From Bernardetia sp. ABR2-2B (GTDB lineage Bacteria > Bacteroidota > Bacteroidia > Cytophagales > Bernardetiaceae), in contig NZ_CP147020.1 in NCBI RefSeq assembly GCF_037126435.1, forward strand, positions 310,001-374,000: a DNA stretch of 64,000 nt, in the 5' to 3' direction. The notes below the pieces were generated by a model, which saw only the letters and a list, made by a program, of their open reading frames with translations, had not been told where the DNA came from and did not search any database. The position numbers were made by a program, and so were the translations under genes. Shown here piece by piece: positions 25,815 to 36,096 of the stretch (position 1 is its first letter; the number at the start of each line of letters is the position of its first letter).

Positions 25815-26510
25815 TTGAAAACTCTACTCTCAAAAATACAGATAAAGATAAATGAACGAGTTTATCTTAAAGACCCTGAAAGCTCTGAACTCGGACGCAA
25901 AATTGTGCGCCAAAGTATTTTACTTATTGATTCAATAGGACTAGAACACTTTACTTTCAAAAAACTAGCAAAAGAAATTGGCTCAACAGAAGCATCTGTT
26001 TATCGTTATTTTGAAAATAAACATAAACTACTCATTTACTTAGTTTCTTGGTATTGGAATTGGATGGAATATCAACTTGTTTTTCAAACGAGTAATTTAG
26101 AATCTGCTGAAAAAGCTCTTGAAAAGGCTATTTCTACACTCGCAAAACCTATTGAAGTAGATAATCAGTATGACAATATTGATGCAACAGCTTTACACAG
26201 AATTGTAGTTTCAGAATCTGCAAAGGCTTACTTGACAAAAGAGGTAGATAGTGATAATAAGGAAGGCTATTTTGCAAGTTATAAAAGACTTACACACAGA
26301 GTGGCTGATATGGTTTTGAAGCTTAACCCAAAATATAAGTTTCCTAATGCGCTCGTTTCTATTATTATGGAAAGTTCACATCAACAGAGTTATTTTGCCA
26401 AACATTTGCCTTCACTTACAGAAGTACGAGGAGATGACGACGAAAAAAGTTTGATAGATTTTTTGACTGATTTAGTTTTTAATGCTCTAAAAGTAGAGAG
26501 GAAGAAGTAA
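25815..26510 (+). CDS. TetR/AcrR family transcriptional regulator
   Basis: 231 residues from a TTG start. The helix-turn-helix reads GRKIVRQSILLIDSIGLEHFTFKKLAKEIGSTEASVYRYFENKHKLLIYLVSWYW (residues 27-82), a textbook TetR N-terminus with the ASVYRYF recognition helix. The ligand-binding part is all-helical. It follows the SulP gene on the same strand by 160 bases, with its own TACCTTTA box at about 25793-25800, so it may be separately transcribed. It ends in a strong terminator. Confidence 0.9.
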   Translation: MKTLLSKIQIKINERVYLKDPESSELGRKIVRQSILLIDSIGLEHFTFKKLAKEIGSTEASVYRYFENKHKLLIYLVSWYWNWMEYQLVFQTSNLESAEKALEKAISTLAKPIEVDNQYDNIDATALHRIVVSESAKAYLTKEVDSDNKEGYFASYKRLTHRVADMVLKLNPKYKFPNALVSIIMESSHQQSYFAKHLPSLTEVRGDDDEKSLIDFLTDLVFNALKVERKK

Positions 26511-26523
26511 AAAAAACAAAAAC

Positions 26524-26563
26524 AAAAATTCTCAACTACTTAAATAAATAGTTGAGAATTTTT
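26524..26563 (+). terminator. Terminator after tetR-like gene
   Basis: AAAAATTCTCAACTA (26524-26538) pairs perfectly with TAGTTGAGAATTTTT (26549-26563), loop CTTAAATAAA, ending in T-run. Confidence 0.8.
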
Positions 26564-26568
26564 GACTA

Positions 26569-26600
26569 TTGGTGTCGTTTCGCTAAAACACTGACAACGG
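26569..26600. repeat. Second copy of the GGTGTCG repeat
   Basis: TTGGTGTCGTTTCGCTAA at 26569 matches the element at 16791 in 17 of 21 positions, but the surrounding perfect stem seen there is not conserved (here CTGACAACGG follows). It lies between the TetR terminator and the convergent glycyl-tRNA synthetase. Confidence 0.4.
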
Positions 26601-26631
26601 CGTAATTTTTGAAAATTGTTTTCTTAAAATC

Positions 26632-28146
26632 TTAAACCAATTTCTCCAAAATTCTACTCATAGAACATTCATAAAGTAGTTTTGCTTTTAGTTCTGAAAT
26701 TGGAATACGGATTTGCTCCATTGTATCACGATAACGAAGTGTAACGGTATTATCTTCTAAAGTATCATGGTCGACGGTAACACAAAATGGCGTTCCGACA
26801 ACATCCTGACGAGCATAACGCTTTCCAATAGAAGCACTTTCTTCATAAAATGTTTCTAAATCCAAGCTAAGTTCCTTCAAGATTTCTTTTGCTTTGTCTG
26901 GTAATCCATCTTTTTTGGTAAGAGGAAAAACAGCTACTTTTGTAGGTGCAAGTGGGGCAGGAAAAGAAAGGAAAATACGTTTTTCTACATTTCCTTTTTC
27001 ATTTGTAGATTCAATTTCTTGATAGGCATTGCTCATCACAGAAAGAAAAAGACGGTCAAGACCGATAGAAGTTTCAATTACATAAGGAACATAATTTTCC
27101 TTTGCTTGTGCATCGTGGAAACGTAATTTTTTCTTAGAAAACTCTTCGTGTTGCTTCAAGTCAAAGTCTGTACGAGAATGAATACCTTCCATTTCTTTCC
27201 AGCCAATTGGATAATTAAATTCTATATCTTCGGCTGCATCAGCGTAGTGAGCTAATTTGTCATGAACGTGAAAACGAAGTTTTTCGGCTGGTGTTCCGAT
27301 AGCCAAATGCCATTGATGACGATTTTCCTTCCATTTATCAAACCACTCTTTCTGTGTCCCTGGTTTGATAAAAAATTGCATTTCCATTTGTGTAAACTCA
27401 CGCATACGCATAATAAACTGACGAGCTACGATTTCATTTCTAAAGGCTTTACCTACCTGTGCAATACCAAAAGGAGGTGCAAGACGGCTTGTTTTTTGGA
27501 CATTTAGATAATTTACAAAAATACCTTGTGCTGTTTCTGGGCGTAAATAAACCTCATTAGATTCTGTATCAACAGAACCAATTTGAGTAGAAAACATTAA
27601 GTTAAATTGTCTTACTTCTGTCCAATTAGCAGTGCCAGAAATCTCACAAACAATATTTTCTTCAACAATCAAATTATGAACACCTTCTAAATCTTCTTTC
27701 TTCAAAAAGTCATTCATTTTATCTACTAAGGCTTGTCCTTTTTCCTTATCGCCTTCTTTTTCGTACTGCTCTGCTCTGTTTTCGATAAGTTGGTCGGCAC
27801 GATAACGCTTCTGAGAATCTTTGTTATCAATCATTGGGTCATTAAAACCCTCAATATGTCCTGATGCTTGCCACGTTGTTGGGTGCATAAAAATAGCTGC
27901 ATCAATCCCAACAATATTATCGTTTAGACGTGTCATGGCAAGCCACCAAGCTTGTTGTAAATTGTTGCGAAGGGCAGAGCCATTTTGTCCGTAATCATAA
28001 ACAGCTTGTAAACCATCATAGATTTCAGATGATTGAAATACAAAGCCATATTCTTTACAATGTGATATTATTTTTTGAAAAATTTCATTTTCAGGATTTT
28101 TTGAGTTTCCCTTTTTTTTCTTGTTTTGCTTTTTTGTGCTTTCCAT
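26632..28146 (-). CDS. glyS: Glycyl-tRNA synthetase (alpha2 type)
   Basis: 504 residues. Class II motifs are present: HPTTWQASGHIEGFNDPM, the motif 2 region RPETAQGIFVNYLNVQKTSRLAPPFGIAQVGKAFRNEI, MREFTQMEMQFFIKPG, and motif 3 ETSIGLDRLFLSVMSNAY, followed by the anticodon-binding domain LAPTKVAVFPLTKKDGLP. This is the eukaryote/archaea-like single-chain enzyme common in Bacteroidota, not the two-subunit glyQ/glyS form. The Lys-rich N-terminus is normal for the group. Confidence 0.95.
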   Translation of the reverse strand: MESTKKQNKKKKGNSKNPENEIFQKIISHCKEYGFVFQSSEIYDGLQAVYDYGQNGSALRNNLQQAWWLAMTRLNDNIVGIDAAIFMHPTTWQASGHIEGFNDPMIDNKDSQKRYRADQLIENRAEQYEKEGDKEKGQALVDKMNDFLKKEDLEGVHNLIVEENIVCEISGTANWTEVRQFNLMFSTQIGSVDTESNEVYLRPETAQGIFVNYLNVQKTSRLAPPFGIAQVGKAFRNEIVARQFIMRMREFTQMEMQFFIKPGTQKEWFDKWKENRHQWHLAIGTPAEKLRFHVHDKLAHYADAAEDIEFNYPIGWKEMEGIHSRTDFDLKQHEEFSKKKLRFHDAQAKENYVPYVIETSIGLDRLFLSVMSNAYQEIESTNEKGNVEKRIFLSFPAPLAPTKVAVFPLTKKDGLPDKAKEILKELSLDLETFYEESASIGKRYARQDVVGTPFCVTVDHDTLEDNTVTLRYRDTMEQIRIPISELKAKLLYECSMSRILEKLV

Positions 28147-28191
28147 GAAAGTCCTTTAATATATTATAATTGATTTTTTTTGAATAATAGG

Positions 28192-28199
28192 CAAAGATA
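28192..28199 (-). promoter_or_regulatory. Probable -7 box for glycyl-tRNA synthetase
   Basis: TATCTTTG on the minus strand, exact to TAnnTTTG, 45 bases before the ATG. Confidence 0.45.
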
Positions 28200-28377
28200 A
28201 GGATTCTATATCAAATGATTTTAAGGAAAAGAAAAGAAAACTTACTAATTTTTAAAAGCAGAAAGTTCTTTCAAATGATTTTTTTCATAATTTATCGAAA
28301 ACCTCCTTAACAACGTACATTTTTTACAAAATAATTTATATCTTAGAGTACCAAAAATTTACCTAATAATTGTATTC

Positions 28378-31300
28378 ATGAATTTTCTTTCATCAAAAAC
28401 ACTGCTGTTTTTTAGTAGTTGTGTTTGTGTTTTCTTGTTTTACTTTTCTTTTTCACACGCTCAAACACCTCATTTTCGCACTTATACGATACAAGAAGGT
28501 TTGCCACAAAGCTCTGTTTATTCTCTTCTTTTGGATAATCAATCCAAGCTTTGGATAGGAACACAAGGAGGAGTAGCCTCTTTTGATGGACAAAATTTCA
28601 CTACTTATACACAAAAAGAAGGGCTAGGAGATAATCACGTAACTACGGTTTATCAAGACAATGATAATCAGATTTGGGTTGGACATCGCTATACAGGAAT
28701 TTCTCTCAAAAAAGGAAATCAATTTGTAAATTTTGCAGCCGATACGATAAAAATTGTAAACTCAATCTTACGAACAGAAGAAGACAAACTTTGGGTAGCA
28801 ACCAATACAGGACTTTTTTTGCTTAATGCTTCTTCTGGAGAGTTAATTTCTCATCATTTTCAAAATAATTTTATTAATCAGATTTTTATAGAAAATGATA
28901 AAGTATTTATTGTAGGTACAAATGGGCTACACACATTAAATACTACCAGCTCAACTCCAACACTTGATTCACTTCTTTCTCCTTTAAATCTTAACTCACA
29001 AGCAGCAGGGTTTTCAGATGTCAAGTTTATAAATAAAAATACACTTTGGGTAGCTACAGGAAATGAGCTATTCAAGATTTCATTAGAATCAGCTCAAAAT
29101 GCAACAATACTAGAAAAATATACTGTCAATGAAACTCCTGTTTTAAATGGCATTAATTCCTTGAAATTAGCCAATGACAATAGTCTTTGGGTAGCAACTG
29201 CAACGGGTGCTGTTCATATAAAAGACAAAAAAATAGAAACTTTTACTACTCAAAATGGACTCGCAGGAGGTCAAGTACCTACTATCGAACAAGACCATGA
29301 AGGACAGATTTGGATAGGGACATTTTATGGAAAAGGACTTTCATTATTTTTAGGGCGTTATTTCGAACGCCTCAATCAAGCCGAAGACGAAATTGTACTG
29401 GCTACCACTACGGATAATCAAGGAGGAGTTTGGACAGGAACTCTCAAGGGTGTTTTTCGATATACTTTTATAAATGAAACGCAAAGTAATATTTCAAATA
29501 TAGAGCAAATAAAACCTTTTTCAGCTACCCCAAATGCAACAGTTGCCTCACTTTATACAGATTCAAGAGGTTTAGTTTGGATAGGTGCAAAAGGAAAATT
29601 AGCGAGTTATGACCCTCAAAAAAAACAAATTTTGGACTATTCGAAATTGATAAATACAGGTGCAATGATAGTTTCGATTAATGAAGACAAAGAAAGTAAT
29701 ATTTGGATTTCAGCTTTTGAACAAAAATGTATTCGCTTAACTATGGAAGGACAAAAAGCTATTTCTAAAGATGATTTTACGACTAATGAAGGACTTGTCA
29801 GTAATGTAATTTGGAAATTATATAAAGATAAAAAAGGAGATTTGTGGTTTGGAAGCAACGATAATGGACTTTCTCGTTATGATGGCACTGATTTTTATTC
29901 TCTTACAGAAAATGAAGGCTTACCTAATAATCGCCCTGCTGCCATTACTGAAGATACAGACGGAAACTTATGGTTTGCAAGTATTGGAGGAGGAATTTTT
30001 AAGTACGATGGAAAAGATTTTAAAGTTTACACAACGAAAGAGGGTATTACTTCAGACAATCCTTATTTAATTATTGGAGATGGTGTGGGTAATATTTGGA
30101 TAGGAACAAACGATGGTGTGAATAAAATTAATCCAAAGACAGATGAAATAAAAAAGTATAGCTTCAAAGAAGGTTTTATAGGAATGGAAACCAATCAAAA
30201 CTCTGTTCATAAAGATAAAAACGGTAATCTTTGGTTCGGTACAATCAATGGACTCATGAAATGTAACCCTACTTTACTTGAAAAAAACAACACTCCTCCA
30301 CCTATTTTTTTAGAAAATACACAATTATTTTTGAGAGATACTATTCAAATCAGTAATCAAGAATTACCTTATGATAAAAATTATTTGACTTTTAATTTTA
30401 TAGGAGTTAGTTACAAAAACCCGACAGGTTTGCGTTATCAATTTCGTTTGAAAGGCTTTGATGCAGAATGGTCGCCTCCAACAAGTGCAAATGTAGCTAC
30501 TTATACAAGTTTGCCTCATGGGAAGTATGAGTTTGAAGCTCGTGCAATTAATGCTGATGGAGTGCTTTCTCAAGAACTTGCAACTACATCATTTGTAATT
30601 AGCCCTGCTTTTTGGAATCGCCTTTGGTTTCAAGTTTTGGCTGGTATTGTTGTTTGTCTGTTTGTTTGGGGAGGGCATAATTTACGTATGCGAAAAATAA
30701 AAAATGACAAACTGCATTTAGAAAAAATAGTAGAAATACGTACAGAAGAAATAAATGCTCAAAAAGAAGAAATTGAAGCGACAAATGGCTCTTTAGTAGA
30801 AAGGAATGCTGAGATAATGCAACAAAAAGAAGAGATTTTGGCACAGCGAGATGATATTAGTTTACAAGCCGAACAACTTTCAACCATTTATTTAGAGGCC
30901 GATAAACAGAATAAAAAAATTAGTCAGAGTATAAGATATGCACAGCGTATCCAACAAGCTATGCTACCTTCAAAAAAGCTTTTATCCAAACTTCTACCTA
31001 ATCATTTTGTTTATTATCAACCCAAAGATATAGTAAGTGGAGATGCATATTGGGTCGGTAAAACAGAAGGAAAAACACTTATTGCTGCTATCGATTGTAC
31101 AGGGCATGGCGTACCAGGTGCAATTATGGCAATGGCTGCTAACTCTGCACTTATTCAAATCGTAGAAGCTGAAAGAAAGTGGCAGCCAAATGAAGTTTTG
31201 AGCCGATTGCATACACTTATTTGTCAGAACTTATCACAGTCGGAAAATAATATTAAAGATGGAATGGATATTATTTTGTGTGCTTTTGATGATAAAAATG

Positions 31301-31674
31301 AAAACCAAGAAATATATTTTGCAGGTGCAAAACGTCCTTTGATTTATGTTCAGAATGGAAAAGTTGGCTCTATAAAAGGCAACCGTCATTCTATTGGAGG
31401 TAGAGAAGAAAATATAGAATTTACATTGCATACTATGCCTTTGACTTCTGATACTACGTTTTATCTTACTTCTGATGGTTATCAAGACCAATTTGGAGGA
31501 AAAGAAAATAAAAAGTTAGGAAGACACAATTTTTATGAAATGATTAAAGAAGTTGCTTCTCAACCTTTAGACAAACAGCAAGAATACTTTACTGATTTTA
31601 TGGAAAAATGGAAAGAAGAAGGAAATGAAGACCAAATTGATGACCAACTTATTTTAGGTTTTAAGTGGAGTTGA
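28378..31674 (+). CDS. Regulator-propeller / Y_Y_Y / SpoIIE phosphatase sensor
   Basis: 1098 residues. A signal peptide (residues 1-28) precedes a two-component-regulator propeller with many (L/I)W(I/V)GT..G... repeats (DNQSKLWIGTQGGVASFDGQNF; GDLWFGSNDNGLSRYDGTDF; GNIWIGTNDGVNKI), then a Y_Y_Y domain (LTFNFIGVSYKNPTGLRYQFRLKGFDAEWSP), one membrane helix near 757-780, a coiled coil rich in QQKEEI, and a C-terminal SpoIIE PP2C domain (QPKDIVSGDAYWVGKTEGKTLIAAIDCTGHGVPGAIMAM, later LTSDGYQDQFGGKENKKLG). It senses a periplasmic signal and dephosphorylates a cytosolic target instead of phosphorylating one. The partner is not in the adjacent genes. Confidence 0.92.
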   Translation: MNFLSSKTLLFFSSCVCVFLFYFSFSHAQTPHFRTYTIQEGLPQSSVYSLLLDNQSKLWIGTQGGVASFDGQNFTTYTQKEGLGDNHVTTVYQDNDNQIWVGHRYTGISLKKGNQFVNFAADTIKIVNSILRTEEDKLWVATNTGLFLLNASSGELISHHFQNNFINQIFIENDKVFIVGTNGLHTLNTTSSTPTLDSLLSPLNLNSQAAGFSDVKFINKNTLWVATGNELFKISLESAQNATILEKYTVNETPVLNGINSLKLANDNSLWVATATGAVHIKDKKIETFTTQNGLAGGQVPTIEQDHEGQIWIGTFYGKGLSLFLGRYFERLNQAEDEIVLATTTDNQGGVWTGTLKGVFRYTFINETQSNISNIEQIKPFSATPNATVASLYTDSRGLVWIGAKGKLASYDPQKKQILDYSKLINTGAMIVSINEDKESNIWISAFEQKCIRLTMEGQKAISKDDFTTNEGLVSNVIWKLYKDKKGDLWFGSNDNGLSRYDGTDFYSLTENEGLPNNRPAAITEDTDGNLWFASIGGGIFKYDGKDFKVYTTKEGITSDNPYLIIGDGVGNIWIGTNDGVNKINPKTDEIKKYSFKEGFIGMETNQNSVHKDKNGNLWFGTINGLMKCNPTLLEKNNTPPPIFLENTQLFLRDTIQISNQELPYDKNYLTFNFIGVSYKNPTGLRYQFRLKGFDAEWSPPTSANVATYTSLPHGKYEFEARAINADGVLSQELATTSFVISPAFWNRLWFQVLAGIVVCLFVWGGHNLRMRKIKNDKLHLEKIVEIRTEEINAQKEEIEATNGSLVERNAEIMQQKEEILAQRDDISLQAEQLSTIYLEADKQNKKISQSIRYAQRIQQAMLPSKKLLSKLLPNHFVYYQPKDIVSGDAYWVGKTEGKTLIAAIDCTGHGVPGAIMAMAANSALIQIVEAERKWQPNEVLSRLHTLICQNLSQSENNIKDGMDIILCAFDDKNENQEIYFAGAKRPLIYVQNGKVGSIKGNRHSIGGREENIEFTLHTMPLTSDTTFYLTSDGYQDQFGGKENKKLGRHNFYEMIKEVASQPLDKQQEYFTDFMEKWKEEGNEDQIDDQLILGFKWS

Positions 31675-31723
31675 TTGAAGTTTGATTTGGTTTGAGATAC
31701 TCCCCTATTTCTTCCTCTTAATT

Positions 31724-32875
31724 TTATTTACAATATTTATTTAAAGGGTTTTTAGCTTCTTCACTTCCATAACTAAGAGCAATTTTCCAACTCTCACAGG
31801 CATTTTGTTTGTCTTTTGTTTTTTCATTATCTGATATTGGTTTTTCCCAGAAGTAAAACCCTTTGTAATACCATAAATACGGGTTTTTTGGGTTGATTTC
31901 TATAGCCTTATTCAAAAGCTCTCCCATAGCTTTATAATCTTTTGTTTTGTGTTTGGCAACAGCTTTTCCAATATATGGCTCTACTAATTTAGGTTCTTTT
32001 TCAATGATTTTGTCAAAATATAAACTTGCTTTATCATAATCTTTAATTTTTTCAAGATACAAATCAGCAATATTCATAAGTATGGTTTGGTTATAATCTC
32101 CCAAAGCTCCAACTATTTTATACTCTTCAATAGCTAGATAATATTCATTCATAAAAAAATAAGTTTCAGCTAGTGTATTGTGATATTTCAACCTAGTTTC
32201 TTTATCGTCTTTTTCTGTATATGAAAGAGCTGTTTTGAAATAATGAATAGCGTCAGGATAGTCATTTTTATATTTTACTTCTATAATCCCTAATAAGTAA
32301 TTTATTTCTGCATCTTTTTCTTTTTGTGTTGCTGCTTCTTCTAGTGCATTTTTAGCTGTGGCAAAATCTCCTAAGTCTATTGCAGTTTTTGCTTCTTCTA
32401 TGTAAGTAGAATAAGAGTAATTTGTCATTACATTCATCAAAAAATATGCTACGACAAACATTGCAGCAAATCCTAGAACGATATATAATTCTGTTTTTCC
32501 AAATTCGAAAGTAGGTTGCTTTTTTTTAGTAGTTGGTCTTCTTTGATAGGTATAACCTGCATTCCTTTGTGTATTTTGATTGGAAGAAGAAGATTCTGAA
32601 TAATTTCCACTTGATGTATATTGCTTATAATACTGCTGTCTTCTAGCGTGTTCGAAGGCTAATTCATTATCATATCTCGTTTTTTTGAAGGGGTCAGAAA
32701 GAACTTGATAAGCTTCATTTATTAATTTGAATCGTTCTTCTGCTAACTTTGCTTCCTCTATACTTCCTGCATTTCGATCGGGGTGAAATTTTAAAGCCTG
32801 TTTTTTATAGGCAGTCTTTATTTCTTGTGAAGTTGCTGTTTTTGTGATTTCTAATAAATCGTAGTAATTATTCAT
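31724..32875 (-). CDS. J-domain protein with TPR repeats
   Basis: 383 residues. The J domain occupies residues 1-68 with HPD at 31-33 ([34 protein letters not shown]...[15 protein letters not shown]). A low-complexity Ser/Asn/Gln/Tyr linker follows, then one membrane helix ([20 protein letters not shown], near 130-150) and about six TPR units in the C-terminal half ([83 protein letters not shown]). It probably recruits DnaK to membrane or envelope clients. Confidence 0.88.
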   Translation of the reverse strand: MNNYYDLLEITKTATSQEIKTAYKKQALKFHPDRNAGSIEEAKLAEERFKLINEAYQVLSDPFKKTRYDNELAFEHARRQQYYKQYTSSGNYSESSSSNQNTQRNAGYTYQRRPTTKKKQPTFEFGKTELYIVLGFAAMFVVAYFLMNVMTNYSYSTYIEEAKTAIDLGDFATAKNALEEAATQKEKDAEINYLLGIIEVKYKNDYPDAIHYFKTALSYTEKDDKETRLKYHNTLAETYFFMNEYYLAIEEYKIVGALGDYNQTILMNIADLYLEKIKDYDKASLYFDKIIEKEPKLVEPYIGKAVAKHKTKDYKAMGELLNKAIEINPKNPYLWYYKGFYFWEKPISDNEKTKDKQNACESWKIALSYGSEEAKNPLNKYCK

Positions 32876-33078
32876 ACTTTGCTTAATCTGTTTTCAATAG
32901 GAATTATACATCTTAAACTTACGTATTTTTTTTCGTTAGCAGCTAAAAGAAACTATCTATTAATAGGTTTTTAACAAAAAAAATGCTCTTATAAAATGAA
33001 TGAAGTATATCTCTAAAACTATCACTCTACAAACTCTAACAGAGTAGAATCAAAAGACTATTTTATTTTTTGATATAA

Positions 33079-33495
33079 CTAAGCAACCATTAGCTCTTCC
33101 TCTAACAACTCCTCTACTTTTTGTCTTGCATCTTCCTTACTAGCTACAATAAAAACAGGACTTGCATACGGTTTTATCATAAAGATAGCTTTCAAAACAG
33201 TTCTTTGTATAAAAGAAGGAGCTATAAAAACTGCTGCAATCGCCTTTTGAGCAGTATGTTTTTTGTTTTTTTCTAAATATTTACCTTGCATAATTCTATA
33301 TTTAACAGGTAAATAAGATGCTTTTGTTGTATCCAAAATAGAAATATAACGTTCTGGCTGGGTTGCAATCTTCTCCATTTCTGCTAAATAAGCTGTAAAA
33401 TTTTCATCCGTCGCTTTTGTACCAGTAAGCTCTACTTGTATGAGTGGTGGAAACTCTGAATAGTCAAATATTCCAAAAGGTATTTTATCTTCCAT
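33079..33495 (-). CDS. STAS/SpoIIAA-like protein
   Basis: 138 residues, no signal peptide. The N-terminal strand pair PPLIQVELTGTKATDENFTAYLAEMEKIA and YISILDTTKASYLPVKYRIMQGKYLEKNK fit the STAS/SEC14-like (SpoIIAA-like) fold seen in short Bacteroidota proteins, and the second half ends in SPVFIVASKEDARQKVEELL. The usual phosphorylatable Ser of anti-anti-sigma factors is not evident, so a regulatory target of the neighbouring SpoIIE phosphatases is possible but unsupported. Confidence 0.55.
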   Translation of the reverse strand: MEDKIPFGIFDYSEFPPLIQVELTGTKATDENFTAYLAEMEKIATQPERYISILDTTKASYLPVKYRIMQGKYLEKNKKHTAQKAIAAVFIAPSFIQRTVLKAIFMIKPYASPVFIVASKEDARQKVEELLEEELMVA

Positions 33496-33658
33496 TTTAC
33501 TTATTGTATGTGTTTGTTTTTATTTTACCAACAGTTTGTGTTTCTAATTTATTGTTTCTTGGTCATTTTTAATAAATAAACTTTTGTTATCTCTTAGAGT
33601 TTACACATTTAAAGATATTTTAGGCGTTTTTTCCAAAAAAAGATAATAATCACTATTT

Positions 33659-35116
33659 ATGCATATTTTATTAACAGGTTCTACAGGTTATATCGGTCGC
33701 AGATTACTTCCCATTCTCGTACAGTCTGGGCATTCCGTAACTTGTTTGGTTAGAGATGTTAGGCGTTTTGATTTAGAAGATTTTGATGAGGAGTTTATGC
33801 AGAATGTACAGCTTGTAGAGGTTGATTTGATGGATGTAGAAAGTTTGGACAAACTGCCCAAGGATATTGACGCAGCATATTATTTCGTTCATGGAATGTC
33901 CACTTCTTATGGTTCTTTTACAGAAGTAGAAAAAGACATGGCTATTAATTTTGCAGAGTATATTTCAACTACACAAGCTAAACAAATCATTTATTTGAGT
34001 GGGATTTCTAATGATGATGAATTATCAGCACATCTTCAATCCAGAAAACTTACTGAATCTTATTTAAAAAAATCTGGTGTACCTGTAACTGTTTTGAGAG
34101 CAGCTATAATTATTGGCTCTGGCAGTGCTTCTTTTGAAATAATTAGGGATTTGGTAGAGAAATTACCTGTTATGGTCGCTCCTAAATGGATAAAAACTAA
34201 ATGTCAGCCTATTGCAATACGAGATGTTATTTATTATTTGGAGGCAATTTTACTCAAAGAAGATAGCTTTAATAGAATTTTTGATATTGGAGGACCTAAT
34301 ATTCTGACTTATAAGGAAATGATGATGCAATATGCCGAAGTTAGAAACTTGAATAGAAGTCTGTTTACTATCCCCCTTCTTACGCCTCGTCTTTCTTCTT
34401 ACTGGCTTTATTTTGTTACTTCTACTTCCTATAATTTAGCTAGAAGTTTGGTTGATAGTATGCACCACGACGTTGTTTGTGAGCATAAAGGTATAAATGA
34501 AATTGTTCCACGAGAGCTACTTTCTTACAAAGAAGCATTAGAAAAAGCCTTTCAAAAAATTGCTCAAAGTGAAGTGGTTTCAAGTTGGAAAGATACACTT
34601 TCAGGGCCTATTGAGAAAAACTTTTTGGATTTTGTTCAAGTTCCTACTTATGGTTGCCTTACGGATAAAAGAAGGTATGATTTTGCAAGAAATCCTAGAG
34701 AAGTAATTGATAATATTTGGGCAATTGGAGATAAGAGAGGGTGGTATTATGGAACGTGGCTTTGGAAACTAAGAGGTTTTTTGGATAAGTTAGTGGGTGG
34801 AGTAGGCTTGAGGCGTGGTAGAAGAGATGCCAAAAAACTCAAAGCAGGTGATGCACTTGATTTTTGGAGAGTTTTGTTGGCAGACCGTCAGAATGGAAGG
34901 TTACTTTTGTATGCTGAAATGAAACTCCCTGGTGAAGCTTGGTTGGAGTTTCAAATTAAGGAAAAAGAAGGAAAGAATATATTAATCCAAAATGCTACTT
35001 TTCGTCCTTTAGGGCTTTGGGGACGATTATATTGGTATTTGGTATTGCCTCTTCATAGTTTTGTCTTCCCTGGAATGGCTAAGGGAATTATTTCATACCA
35101 AGAAAAAACAGTTTAA
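33659..35116 (+). CDS. NAD(P)-binding SDR with C-terminal DUF2867
   Basis: 485 residues. The nucleotide-binding GSTGYIGRRLL (Gly7, Gly10, Gly13) starts an atypical SDR domain (about residues 1-300) with TCLVRDVRRFD, AYYFVHGMSTSYGSF, IIYLSGISNDDELSAHLQSRKLTESYLKKSGVPVTVLRAAIIIGSGSASFEIIRDL. The last ~160 residues (EKNFLDFVQVPTYGCLTDKRRYDF ... PGEAWLEFQIKEKEGKNILIQNATFRPLGLWGRLYWYLVLPLHSFVFPGMAKGI) form a DUF2867 domain with a hydrophobic end. Such fusions are widespread; the substrate is not known. Confidence 0.88.
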   Translation: MHILLTGSTGYIGRRLLPILVQSGHSVTCLVRDVRRFDLEDFDEEFMQNVQLVEVDLMDVESLDKLPKDIDAAYYFVHGMSTSYGSFTEVEKDMAINFAEYISTTQAKQIIYLSGISNDDELSAHLQSRKLTESYLKKSGVPVTVLRAAIIIGSGSASFEIIRDLVEKLPVMVAPKWIKTKCQPIAIRDVIYYLEAILLKEDSFNRIFDIGGPNILTYKEMMMQYAEVRNLNRSLFTIPLLTPRLSSYWLYFVTSTSYNLARSLVDSMHHDVVCEHKGINEIVPRELLSYKEALEKAFQKIAQSEVVSSWKDTLSGPIEKNFLDFVQVPTYGCLTDKRRYDFARNPREVIDNIWAIGDKRGWYYGTWLWKLRGFLDKLVGGVGLRRGRRDAKKLKAGDALDFWRVLLADRQNGRLLLYAEMKLPGEAWLEFQIKEKEGKNILIQNATFRPLGLWGRLYWYLVLPLHSFVFPGMAKGIISYQEKTV

Positions 35117-35140
35117 TATTATCAATTTATACTTCCAAAT

Positions 35141-36085
35141 ATGAAATTACTTTTTTGTGTCTATTTGAGTGTTTTATTTTTTAGTTTGTTTTCTTGTCAG
35201 AATGATAAAAGAGTAGAAAATGAAAATTCTCTTTCCATTCAAAGAGAGAAATCAAAATTAGTTGTAGAATATAGAATATTGAGTAATGTAAAATATCTTG
35301 AAGATAGAAATTGCATAGAAAAACTGGCTTCATGCAAAAATCCAAAAGCAGAAGTTCGTTTTCTTTTTCCAAAAAACATTTCTGAACTGGGTTTAGATAC
35401 AGCCTACCAAGAAGATTCTTATTTTATTCACCAGTTAGGTGTTTTTAATAAACCTATCTTTAATGAAGATGAAAATTACAGAATTTATGTTATGACTTTT
35501 GATTATATGGTTTCTCTAGTAGTTTTTGAAGATAAAAGGACTAAAAATAGGACTTTTACTATTACAGGAAAGGCAAAAGGAATATTTTGGATAAATAGTT
35601 CTTATTGGATTGTTGGAAATGATTGTCATATGGGTTGTTCAATGAGTATAGAAAGAATAAAAGACCCAAAATTATTAAAACCTACAAAAGAGCAAAACTT
35701 AGATTCTTTGAGAAAACAACTACAAAGATTACCTTATGAGGAAAAAATGAAAATTGTAAGACAAGAAGGAGACGAGTTGTTATTTTCTGCTAATGATACC
35801 TTGTATAATGGTATTGGTAAAAAATTATCTGGTTTTATTCCTTATCAAAATTCAATGATTTTGGTTTTTGAACAATACAAATCAAATAAATACAGATTTA
35901 TTCAAGTAAATGAGGATAAGAGTGTAGAACATATTGATAGTTTAGTCAATGGAAAGTTTGATACAAGACAGTTTTCTGAGGATGATATGATTACTATTCT
36001 ACCCAAAAATCAAAGCTTAATTTCACTTTGTCAGACTATTTTTAAAATTGAAAATGATACACTTTTTGTTTATTCTTTAAGATAA
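35141..36085 (+). CDS. Lipoprotein, tandem paralogue 1, unknown
   Basis: 314 residues. The leader ends FFSLFSC, a lipobox. The next gene, 12 bases downstream, encodes a related protein of the same length. Shared blocks include ILPKNQSLISLCQTIFKIENDTLFVYSLR at the end (paralogue: ILPKNQNSISFCEVVLEIENDTLFVYSLE), SYWIVGNDCHMGCSMSIERIKDPK (SYWIIGMNCHLGCYFSIKRIENPK) and FIPYQNSMIL (FIPYKNSMIL). No family is recognised. The conserved Cys-His-x-Gly-Cys block could bind a metal or form a disulfide. Confidence 0.65.
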   Translation: MKLLFCVYLSVLFFSLFSCQNDKRVENENSLSIQREKSKLVVEYRILSNVKYLEDRNCIEKLASCKNPKAEVRFLFPKNISELGLDTAYQEDSYFIHQLGVFNKPIFNEDENYRIYVMTFDYMVSLVVFEDKRTKNRTFTITGKAKGIFWINSSYWIVGNDCHMGCSMSIERIKDPKLLKPTKEQNLDSLRKQLQRLPYEEKMKIVRQEGDELLFSANDTLYNGIGKKLSGFIPYQNSMILVFEQYKSNKYRFIQVNEDKSVEHIDSLVNGKFDTRQFSEDDMITILPKNQSLISLCQTIFKIENDTLFVYSLR

Positions 36086-36096
36086 ATAGAATACTT

